This document shows positions 1-5,658 of a DNA stretch of 7,979 nt, piece after piece (the stretch's first letter is position 1; each line of letters begins with the position of its first letter). Source of the DNA: an uncultured Lachnospiraceae bacterium (lineage in GTDB: Bacteria > Bacillota > Clostridia > Lachnospirales > Lachnospiraceae); assembly GCA_937877165.1 (NCBI GenBank), contig CALEFO010000168.1:1-7979 (forward strand), read 5' to 3'. Position numbers and translations under genes: made by a program. The notes under the pieces were generated by a model. It worked only from the letters and a program-made list of their open reading frames with translations. It searched no databases and was not told where the DNA came from.

Positions 1-5
1 CAGGA

Positions 6-95
6 GAAGAATTTCGCGAAGGCGAATTCTTCGACGCCGGAGGGAAACGCCACGCGTTTTCCTCCAGACAGGAGCAAGTGACATCAGTCACTTGC
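6..95 (-). repeat. Three tandem hairpins 3' of the binding-protein gene
   Basis: Three inverted repeats follow each other. The first is a perfect 9-bp stem (74-82 with 87-95, loop ATCA). The second is a 12-bp stem with one G-T pair (39-50 with 54-65, loop CAC). The third has 8-bp arms (6-13 with 25-32). The first overlaps the TGA stop of the minus-strand binding-protein gene (88-90), so in that transcript the hairpins form the 3' end or an intercistronic spacer. None is followed by a T tract, so they do not look like classical intrinsic terminators. Stacked hairpins after a binding-protein gene are known, as in the malE-malF spacer, to protect the upstream mRNA so the binding protein outnumbers its permease; that role here is inference. 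Bases 1-73 show no convincing gene within the window. Confidence 0.6.
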
Positions 96-1211
96 GAGTG
101 TAGTAGAACTCCTCCCCCGGCAGCGTTCCGCCGACCGATGCCGGATCCGCCTCATACAGAACGTCCAGATATCCGGACAGGGCCGTCTTCATATCCTCAC
201 CGGTGATGCAGACGATGTTGCAATAGGGAAGGGCCTTTTCCGCAACCGGTGCCTTTTCAATGATGCCGTACTCCGCAACCAGCGCCGCGGTTCCTTCCAC
301 ATCCGTGTTTGCCTTGTCTGCTGACTCCTCATGCTCCTGCATGAAGACCGTGGCGGCATCCGGATGCTCCTCCAGAAATGCGTTCCGAACGATGGTTGCT
401 CCGGTCAGGAAGCGGGATCCGTTGTCCGTTGCCTTATCCCACTCATCAGTCAGAGAAAAGGCAGTCTTCAGCTGATCATTCTGTGCCTCTGCCACTGTTA
501 CAAAGGGCTGCGGCAGAACCGCAATTTTCGAAGGATCCTCCTGAAGCAGCGCTGCAATCTCGCTCGCTTCAGAATGGAATTCCAGCGTGCAGTCTGTCAC
601 GCCGTTGGCGTCCAGAAGATAATTCATCGCATACTCCGGTGTTGCTCCCTGCCCGGTGGTCAGAACCGTCTTCCCGGCAAGATCCTTCACCGAAGTGATG
701 CTCTCATCTGCCGTGATGCAGTAAAGAACGCCAAGTGTATTGATATCAATCACCGAAACGCCGCCCTTGGTTTTATTGTAAAGGGTCGCCGCGAGATTAG
801 CGGGAATCATGGCGATATCAAGATCTCCGGAAGCAACGGAGGCAACAATCTCCGACGGGTCCGATGCCATCGTAAATTCATAGGAGCCCTGAGACGTTCC
901 CTCTTCCGAGGCCTTCATCAGATTGACAAGTCCCATCGTGGTCGGTCCCTTCAGGGATCCGACGCGGATGGTTGTTCCATCATAGTCCAGAACCGTCTCT
1001 CCGGCATCGGAGGCTTCCGTATCTGCGTTGTGTCTGCCGCAGCTGCCGCCTCCTCTTCCGAAGAAGCCGTGTCTGCCTCCATCTCTGCCGTCTCTGCAGA
1101 AGACGACGCTCCGGTGTCTGCCGCGCCGCTCTCCTTTTCTGCTGCACACCCTCCCAACAGTCCGGCCGCCAGCACTGCCGCCATCATTACACAGGTTGCC
1201 CGTTTCTTCAT
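88..1211 (-). pseudogene. ABC transporter substrate-binding lipoprotein, NMT1/SsuA-like, frameshifted
   Basis: This would be an extracytoplasmic solute-binding lipoprotein feeding an ABC importer. The ATG at 1211 has a good AAAGGAG site (1225-1219) and opens a lipoprotein signal: MKKR, hydrophobic stretch, then L-G-G-C with the lipidated Cys at residue 22, followed by an Ala/Ser/Glu/Asp-rich linker. That frame ends at a stop at 951. The mature domain (TIRVGSLKGPTTMGLV..., SGDLDIAMIPANLAA, VKDLAGKTVLTTGQGATPEY, ending EEFYYTRK) is in the other frame, down to the TGA at 88-90. The 1124-base span is one base short of a whole number of codons (about 374 residues expected), so the gene as written lacks one base, most likely within 1020-1050 where the hydrophilic linker changes frame. 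No classic slippery heptamer is visible there. The fold resembles NMT1/SsuA/TauA-type binding proteins; the substrate cannot be told. It could be a real pseudogene or an intact gene with a sequence error. The possible upstream start at 1284 is rejected because it has no signal peptide. Confidence 0.8.
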
Positions 1212-1218
1212 ATAAAAT

Positions 1219-1225
1219 CTCCTTT
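1219..1225 (-). promoter_or_regulatory. Ribosome-binding site fixing the binding-protein start
   Basis: AAAGGAG on the minus strand lies 7 nt before the ATG at 1211. It fixes the start of the lipoprotein signal peptide and rules out the longer reading that would begin at 1284. Confidence 0.8.
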
Positions 1226-1319
1226 CGTTTCCTGCCGCCGCTGTGCCCCCGCTGCCTCCGAACTGCTCGGATCATCCTAATCACAAGGACCCGTGCCCGG
1301 CGGATTAAAACTATTGTTC

Positions 1320-1349
1320 ATTATAAAATTCCCCCTGTTCATTCCGCAA
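1320..1349 (-). promoter_or_regulatory. Candidate promoter of the binding-protein gene
   Basis: On the minus strand a perfect TATAAT (1325-1320) is preceded, 18 bp upstream, by TTGCGG (1349-1344), a partial match to TTGACA. Transcription would begin near 1313 and give a leader of about 100 nt before the ATG at 1211. The -35 element and spacer lie inside the terminator hairpin of the preceding operon. The leader (1312-1212) has one small hairpin (TCCGA/TCGGA arms) and no riboswitch class I can recognise. Confidence 0.5.
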
Positions 1350-1368
1350 GGAATGAAACAGGGGGAAT
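1325..1368 (-). terminator. Intrinsic terminator of the ABC/DUF4340 operon
   Basis: A long GC-cored inverted repeat (1328-1345 with 1350-1368, GCAA loop on the plus strand, one bulged base) contains a run of five G-C pairs. It is followed on the minus strand by TTTT (1328-1325). It lies about 30 bp past the DUF4340 stop at 1398 and is the natural end of the three-gene operon. On the plus strand no T tract follows, so it acts in one direction. Confidence 0.85.
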
Positions 1369-1397
1369 GATGCAATTCTTGCTGTTTTTCAGAAGTT

Positions 1398-2093
1398 TCA
1401 GGATTTCTCCTGCGCAAGATCCGTGTCGGTTTTTCGAAACAGATTATAATCGTCCTCGCTCATGGTATAGATGGTATCCGTATCGTCCACACAAATGTAC
1501 CGGGCGCTGATCATGGAATTCTCCGAGCCAACCTCCACACAGTGCTCCGTGCCGTCCGAAAGTGTTGCCGTAATCGTCATGACCGGCTGATCCAGACCGT
1601 ATTCCTTCCGGTCCGTCACATTCTCGATCTTGTTGGCACTGGTCAGATTCGCGATTTTATCCAGCAGCTCATCCGCCACGGAAGAATTTACTTCATACGC
1701 GGCAGTTTCTGTACTATCCTCTACGGATTCCTGCGCACTGTTTTCGGAATCTTCGGCAGTGCTGCTTTCCTCTTCACCGTTTCCGGCAGATTCCGCCGCA
1801 GAGCTGCTCCCGGAAGCTCCCGTCTCCACATCCTGCTGCTTCTCCACAGCAATGTCCTTGACAAAGGACCAGGCTCCCTCGTTGCAGTCCAGGATCAGCA
1901 TTCCCTTATCACTTGCAACCTCCAGCCTGGCAAGAAGCGAACCATCAAAGGAAAGCGCATTGTACTCTCCCTCTTCCTTTTTCTTTGCCTCCTCTTCTTC
2001 CCGGGAAGAAACCTTCCGCGCAGCAAAACCGCCTGCCAGCAAAGCCGCCAGCACGACAAGAAGAACGATCATCTGGATTTTCTGTTTTCTCAT
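1398..2093 (-). CDS. DUF4340 domain membrane-anchored protein of a GldF/GldG-type ABC system
   Basis: A 231-residue protein with one N-terminal membrane segment (about residues 7-25), a charged stretch rich in Glu and Lys (31-42), and an extracytoplasmic DUF4340-like part. The DUF4340 hallmarks are a W-containing segment near 75, a V-A-D-E-L-L-D-K-I-A-N-L helix (139-150), the YGLDQP motif (165-170), a T-I-T-A-T-L strand and a final R-Y-I-C-V/T-I-Y-T-M section. Residues about 88-131 are a low-complexity Ser/Glu/Ala insert that looks disordered. Members of this family are commonly longer, so this is a short version ending right after the first core domain; I see no continuation in another frame before the terminator. 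It is the last gene of the operon, 7 bp after the permease-GldG gene, whose final codons supply its AAGGAGG site. DUF4340 genes regularly accompany GldF/GldG-like ABC genes; the molecular role is unknown, probably as an extracytoplasmic partner of the transporter. Confidence 0.8.
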   Translation of the reverse strand: MRKQKIQMIVLLVVLAALLAGGFAARKVSSREEEEAKKKEEGEYNALSFDGSLLARLEVASDKGMLILDCNEGAWSFVKDIAVEKQQDVETGASGSSSAAESAGNGEEESSTAEDSENSAQESVEDSTETAAYEVNSSVADELLDKIANLTSANKIENVTDRKEYGLDQPVMTITATLSDGTEHCVEVGSENSMISARYICVDDTDTIYTMSEDDYNLFRKTDTDLAQEKS

Positions 2094-2100
2094 CAGGTTG

Positions 2101-4284
2101 TTACCTCCTTCTGCGCACCATCCACGTCACAAAGCCTGCAATCAGAAGAGCCAGCGGAATCACCACGATACAGACGAGATTCACCGTCATGGCAGTCATG
2201 GCAGGAACCGTAAGCTGCGTCTGATTGATGCTCTTTGCCGGCACCGAAATGGCACTGCTTCCATGATCCTGATCCACGCACGCGCTGACCATGCCGGAGA
2301 AGAAGGAGGCGTTGGAGCCGGACACCATCTGATCCGCTCCGTCCGAGAACATCAGGACAGACCCGAAAAGATAGGCAACCGATCCTGTTTCTTCCTCTGC
2401 GCTGTCCGTGCCGCTTTCTCCTCCGTTTTCCGAATTCACCACGGCCTTGAGGCCCAGCACATACTGCCCGGTCTGATCCGTGTCCCTTTTCTCAAAATCC
2501 TCGGTTTTCGAGGTCACATCGGTGTGAACATAGGCATTGTCCGAAGTGGTCAACAGACTGGTCACGGCAACGCCGCTTTGGGCCTCATCGTCTTCTTTTG
2601 CAGCATCATCCGAAAGAGCCATCGAATACGCCATGAACACATAGCCGTTTCCGGATGTTACAGAAGAGGTCTCCTGTGCCGTCGCCACCTCCGGAAGGAG
2701 GTACGTCCCAGACCGGTAATAATAGCCCTGGTTGTTCTCCAGAACAACGCCTTTGGATGCCGAAATTCCGTAATAGGCAAGAACCCGGTTCCAGTTCGTC
2801 ATGTCCTCCGCTTCCTGAAAATTCGTCGTTGCGATCAGTTTTCCCCCGCCCTGCAGATAGGCAAGAACCTTGTCTGCGTCATCCGAGGACAAATCCGAGA
2901 CCGGACCATTGATGATAAGAAGCGCACAGTCTTCGGGGACCGTGTCATTTTTCATAAGGTCCAGATCCTCGTATTCGCAGTTCAGCTTGGAAAGGACCGC
3001 CGTAAAGCTGCTGCCGATGCTCTCCTCCCCGTGCCCGGTCAGCATGTACACCTTAGGGAGTGAATCACTGATGACATAAGCAATCGCGGAATCAATCTGT
3101 CCCTCCGCATCGTACCCCGTCACCGTCTGCTGGTAGGTGGAATAATCGACTGTATAGTCATACAGGTCTGTATAATTGACCGCCTTGTACCTTTCCCCGC
3201 TCTCAACGATCAGGGAGTTCCAGGCGTAATCCATCACATCACTGTATTTCTGAAGGAACGAAGGATTGGAGGCAGGATCCACATATTCCACCTGCAGGTG
3301 GTCCGAAGATTCCTCCATCTGCCGGAGCGTAGAATCCAGCGCAGTGTCCCTATCCGAGCTGCTTGCCAGCACGTAAATCTCTACATCCTGATCCAGCTTC
3401 TGCAGATATTCCTTCGTGTCATCCGTCAGGGAATACAGTCCGCTCGTTGTCACATCGTGCGACGTATAAGCGGAGGGGAGCTGATTCACTGCAACATTCG
3501 CCGCCACGGTCACCGCCAGAACCAGCGCGATCAGCCCGGTGGAATAAGCCCCGAAGCTCAGTGTCTTCTTCGAGACCGAGTAGCGCCGCTTCTGAATCAC
3601 CTGCGTGGTGAGGAACAGGAACAGGAAAATCACGGAGCCCAGATACACCATCGACGTCAGGTCGATTTTGCCGTTCAGGAAGGTATCAAAACGTGACGGA
3701 AGATCCAACGCCCCGAGCACCTTCGTAACCGCGTTCCCGTCCTGTGAAATCATGTTCTCCAGATTCGGCATGATCATGGACAGGAACAGACAGGCAAAAG
3801 AAAGCACCGCCGCAATGATTACGTTCTCTGTAAGGCTGGAGAGGAAAACACAGATTGCAAGCTCCGAAAGACCGAACAGCCACATTCCGAAAAGCGCCGT
3901 GTAGCTCTGCGCGAACGGAACGGTACCGAATCTGGAAAGAAGCAGCGGGTACAGGCAAAGTCCCAGCACCACGATGGTGTGCACCGCCGCAAGCGCCAGA
4001 TATTTGCCAAACACCACCGCTCCGACTGAAACCGGAGCCGTCAGAATCATCTGATCTGTCTTCGCCTTCCGCTCCTCCGAAAAAGAGCGCATGCTCAGAA
4101 TCGGGAGCATGATCAGCATGAAAATGGAGGACACCGACAGAACGGACGCCACGTCCGGATCAAGGCCGATCAAACAGTTCATCCCGATGTACAGGGACAT
4201 CAGTCCCCACATTACCGCAAGGAACAGCCAGCCGGTGAATCCATGGAACAAGGACGCGAAATCTTTTTTGAAAATTGCCTTCAT
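2101..4284 (-). CDS. ABC-2 permease fused to GldG-like extracytoplasmic domain
   Basis: A 727-residue fusion of the two proteins called GldF and GldG in Bacteroidetes. Residues 1-235 are an ABC-2 type permease with about six membrane segments (near 15-40, 46-66, 88-116, 125-150, 153-173, 212-231) and the family motif SMRSFSEERKAKTDQ at 64-78 followed by LTAPVS. A further membrane segment at 249-268 leads into a large extracytoplasmic region matching the GldG/ABC_transp_aux family: YSLTDDTKEYLQKLDQDVEIYV (284-305), the VYMLTGHGEESIG segment (412-424), ALLIINGPVSDLS (454-466) and LQGGGKLIATTN (477-488). A C-terminal membrane segment (700-722) ends in four arginines. The ATG overlaps the ATPase stop by 4 bp (ATGA), with AGGAGGAG 8 nt upstream, so translation is probably coupled. 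It should form the membrane channel and outer-face domain of an exporter or envelope machine driven by the adjacent ATPase. Substrate unknown; nothing in the window suggests gliding. Confidence 0.88.
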   Translation of the reverse strand: MKAIFKKDFASLFHGFTGWLFLAVMWGLMSLYIGMNCLIGLDPDVASVLSVSSIFMLIMLPILSMRSFSEERKAKTDQMILTAPVSVGAVVFGKYLALAAVHTIVVLGLCLYPLLLSRFGTVPFAQSYTALFGMWLFGLSELAICVFLSSLTENVIIAAVLSFACLFLSMIMPNLENMISQDGNAVTKVLGALDLPSRFDTFLNGKIDLTSMVYLGSVIFLFLFLTTQVIQKRRYSVSKKTLSFGAYSTGLIALVLAVTVAANVAVNQLPSAYTSHDVTTSGLYSLTDDTKEYLQKLDQDVEIYVLASSSDRDTALDSTLRQMEESSDHLQVEYVDPASNPSFLQKYSDVMDYAWNSLIVESGERYKAVNYTDLYDYTVDYSTYQQTVTGYDAEGQIDSAIAYVISDSLPKVYMLTGHGEESIGSSFTAVLSKLNCEYEDLDLMKNDTVPEDCALLIINGPVSDLSSDDADKVLAYLQGGGKLIATTNFQEAEDMTNWNRVLAYYGISASKGVVLENNQGYYYRSGTYLLPEVATAQETSSVTSGNGYVFMAYSMALSDDAAKEDDEAQSGVAVTSLLTTSDNAYVHTDVTSKTEDFEKRDTDQTGQYVLGLKAVVNSENGGESGTDSAEEETGSVAYLFGSVLMFSDGADQMVSGSNASFFSGMVSACVDQDHGSSAISVPAKSINQTQLTVPAMTAMTVNLVCIVVIPLALLIAGFVTWMVRRRR
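2104..2110 (-). promoter_or_regulatory. SD for DUF4340 gene inside the permease's last codons
   Basis: AAGGAGG on the minus strand is made by the last Arg codons of the permease-GldG gene (AGA AGG AGG, then TAA at 2103-2101). It stands 10 nt before the ATG at 2093, so the same bases encode the arginine tail and recruit ribosomes for the next gene. Confidence 0.8.
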
Positions 4285-5348
4285 TCCCTGCTCTCCTCCT
4301 TCTTTGGCGTTTCTTTTGCCTGTACGGCCTCTGTACTTTCTGTTGCTTCTTCTGAAAGCTTCTCACCCGCGGCCTCTCCTTCCTTCACATTTTGAGAAGG
4401 AAGGTCCCCTGCATCCGAAGTCCCACGCCCGGTAAGGCTCAGGAATACATCCTCCAGAGACTTCTCCTCGCGGTTCATGCTGAGCACGGCTGCTCCGGCA
4501 TATACCGCCGCGCGGGAAACCGAGGGGCAGATATCATCCCCGGAATCCGAGGTAATGGTGAAGATTAGCTCCTCGCCCTTCTCCCTGACCGAAACTCCGG
4601 TCACCCTCGGAATCGCGCAAAGGGCCTGCTCCAGCTCCTTCCGGCTTCCCTTTACGCGAAGTGTCACCTTCTGTGATGTCGTCATACGGGACTGCAGGTT
4701 CTCCGGCTGATCACTTGCAACAAGCCTTCCCTGATTCAGAATCCAGACCACGTCAGCAACCGCACTGACATCCGAAAGGATGTGCGAGCTCAGAATGATC
4801 GTGTGCTCCTTCCGGAGGGTTTTCAGATAATCAAACACTTCCTTCTGCTGCTCCGGATCCAGTCCGGACGTCGGTTCATCCAGAATCAGAATCTCCGGAT
4901 TTCCCACAAGTGCCTGCGCGAGCCCGACGCGCTGCCGATATCCCTTGGACAGGTTCCGGATCAGTCTCCCCGGCACGTCCAGAATCCCGGCTGCATCCAG
5001 AACGTCCCGAACCGCTTCTTCCCGCTCCTTTTTCCGGATTCCTTTCAGCTCTGCAGCAAACCTCAGATACTCCAGGACAGTCATGTCCGTATAAACCGGC
5101 GGGACCTCCGGAAGATAGCCGATTTTCCTCTTTGCCTTCTCCGGTTCCTTCTGGACATCAATTCCGTCCATCAAAACGCTCCCGTCCGTCGCGGCCAAAT
5201 ATCCCGTCATGATGTTCATCGTCGTGGATTTTCCCGCGCCGTTCGGACCGAGAAACCCATAAATCCGCCCAGGCTCCGCCGTAAACGACAGGTCGTCCAC
5301 CGCCTTATGGGATCCGTATTTTTTCGTCAAATGCTGTACTTCAATCAT
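4281..5348 (-). CDS. ABC transporter ATP-binding protein, ABC-2/GldA-like
   Basis: A 355-residue ATPase that should power the adjacent permease. Visible motifs are Walker A GPNGAGKST (34-42), the GYLPE segment where the Q-loop would be (77-81), signature LSKGYRQR (133-140), Walker B ILILDE (153-158), D-loop SGLD (161-164) and the switch His in LSSHI (His189). The nucleotide-binding domain ends near 220. A C-terminal region (about 228-312) ends in SLEDVFLSLT, the usual last helix of ABC-2 exporter ATPases. Residues about 315-355 form an extra Glu/Lys/Ala-rich tail (EGEAAGEKLSEEATE...KKEESRE), most likely disordered. Family members of this kind are usually nearer 240-320 residues, so the tail is unusual. 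The ATG at 5348 has a purine-rich GGAAAGGAAA site just upstream (5360-5351). It is first in the operon and overlaps the permease start by 4 bp. Confidence 0.92.
   Translation of the reverse strand: MIEVQHLTKKYGSHKAVDDLSFTAEPGRIYGFLGPNGAGKSTTMNIMTGYLAATDGSVLMDGIDVQKEPEKAKRKIGYLPEVPPVYTDMTVLEYLRFAAELKGIRKKEREEAVRDVLDAAGILDVPGRLIRNLSKGYRQRVGLAQALVGNPEILILDEPTSGLDPEQQKEVFDYLKTLRKEHTIILSSHILSDVSAVADVVWILNQGRLVASDQPENLQSRMTTSQKVTLRVKGSRKELEQALCAIPRVTGVSVREKGEELIFTITSDSGDDICPSVSRAAVYAGAAVLSMNREEKSLEDVFLSLTGRGTSDAGDLPSQNVKEGEAAGEKLSEEATESTEAVQAKETPKKEESRE
4293..4300 (-). promoter_or_regulatory. SD for the permease inside the ATPase's last codons
   Basis: AGGAGGAG on the minus strand lies within the codons for the C-terminal K-E-E-S-R-E of the ATPase and 8 nt before the permease ATG at 4284. 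With the ATGA start/stop overlap it indicates coupled translation of the two subunits. Confidence 0.75.
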
Positions 5349-5383
5349 CGTTTCCTTTCCTTCCGCAGGCCTTCTGCATCTTC

Positions 5384-5412
5384 ATCCTATTCTTTTGTAC
5401 CAGTGAAATGTG
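5384..5412 (-). promoter_or_regulatory. Candidate promoter of the ABC/DUF4340 operon
   Basis: On the minus strand TAGGAT (5389-5384, 4 of 6 to TATAAT) lies exactly 17 bp after AACACA (5412-5407), which is the last box of an 11-bp-spaced array. Transcription would start near 5377, leaving a short leader with the GGAAAGGAAA site before the ATG at 5348. The poor -35 match is what one expects of an activator-dependent promoter. This is inferred from spacing alone. Confidence 0.4.
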
Positions 5413-5458
5413 TTTGAACTGTGTTCATTCCGTCATGAAACTGTGAGCAAGTTGTGAA
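5407..5458 (-). promoter_or_regulatory. Phased direct-repeat array, likely response-regulator operator
   Basis: Read on the minus strand, hexamers TTCACA (5458-5453), CTCACA (5447-5442), ATGACG (5436-5431, degenerate), AACACA (5425-5420) and AACACA (5414-5409) recur with 5-bp gaps, an exact 11-bp period. Equivalently, TGTG begins on the plus strand at 5409, 5420, 5442 and 5453. Direct repeats of about 6+5 bp are the binding pattern of OmpR/PhoB-class regulators (for example TTAACA-like boxes of Bacillus PhoP). The array ends where the -35 of the ABC-operon promoter should be, consistent with an activator site. The actual regulator is not in the window. Confidence 0.5.
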
Positions 5459-5503
5459 CGCCTGGCTTCCTTCTTTGTTCATAAACATTTCATAGAGTGC
5501 AAA

Positions 5504-5532
5504 TAGATTTTCCACAGAGGCACTTCTATAAT
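5504..5532 (+). promoter_or_regulatory. Promoter of the DJ-1 family gene
   Basis: A perfect TATAAT at 5527-5532 has TAGATT (5504-5509) 17 bp upstream, a 3-of-6 match to TTGACA. Transcription would start near 5539, giving a leader of about 120 nt before the ATG at 5659. Confidence 0.6.
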
Positions 5533-5557
5533 AAGAATCAGAGAATAAGAATCAGAG
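5530..5557 (+). repeat. Perfect 14-bp tandem duplication at the transcription start
   Basis: AATAAGAATCAGAG occurs twice back to back (5530-5543 and 5544-5557) with no mismatch. The first copy overlaps the end of the -10 element and the predicted start point, so the number of copies would change the leader sequence and length but not the promoter core. Confidence 0.95.
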
Positions 5558-5568
5558 GCACCGCCCGC

Positions 5569-5637
5569 CGGTTCCCGGGATTTGTCCGAACCGCTTGCGC
5601 GGATTTCTCCTCACGCTGCCGCAGGGAAGCTGCGGCA
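5569..5637 (+). other. Structured 5' leader with two hairpins
   Basis: The first hairpin has CGGTTC (5569-5574) pairing with GAACCG (5588-5593), and inside it GGA (5578-5580) pairing with TCC (5585-5587) around a TTTG loop. The second is a perfect 8-bp stem, TGCCGCAG (5617-5624) with CTGCGGCA (5630-5637), loop GGAAG. The second ends 4 nt before the AAAGGA ribosome-binding site (5642-5647). No T tract follows, so it is not an intrinsic terminator. It matches no riboswitch class that I recognise. Confidence 0.5.
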
Positions 5638-5658
5638 AAAGAAAGGAAATGATTTATT

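Larger units (their letters stand above)
5349..5658. other. Divergent intergenic region, no gene
   Basis: This 310-bp region separates the minus-strand ABC operon from the plus-strand DJ-1 gene. It is visibly more AT-rich in its centre than the coding DNA around it. It carries, from left to right: the ABC-operon ribosome-binding site, a candidate promoter and phased operator array (5384-5458), the plus-strand promoter (5504-5532), a 14-bp tandem repeat (5530-5557) and a structured leader (5569-5637). The stretch 5460-5503 shows nothing I can assign. Confidence 0.8.

Noticed and set aside
1020..1050. Programmed -1 ribosomal frameshifting in the binding-protein gene
   Set aside because: The direction fits but there is no X-XXY-YYZ slippery sequence near the switch; a plain one-base loss is the simpler reading.
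331..1215. A 294-codon open frame on the plus strand
   Set aside because: It is antisense to the binding-protein gene, whose mature domain is clearly recognisable on the minus strand; the plus-strand product has no family features.
1212..1284. Upstream start at 1284 for the binding protein
   Set aside because: The product would begin with an Arg/Gly-rich stretch, no signal peptide and no good ribosome-binding site; the lipoprotein start at 1211 in the other frame is far better.
1212..1312. Possible riboswitch in the binding-protein leader
   Set aside because: I looked for TPP-type (CTGAGA), cobalamin and SAM landmarks and found none; only one small hairpin is present.
1630..3063. A 477-codon open frame on the plus strand
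   Set aside because: It lies opposite the permease-GldG and DUF4340 genes, has low-complexity Ser/His/Arg-rich composition with no recognisable motif, and is a shadow of their codon use.
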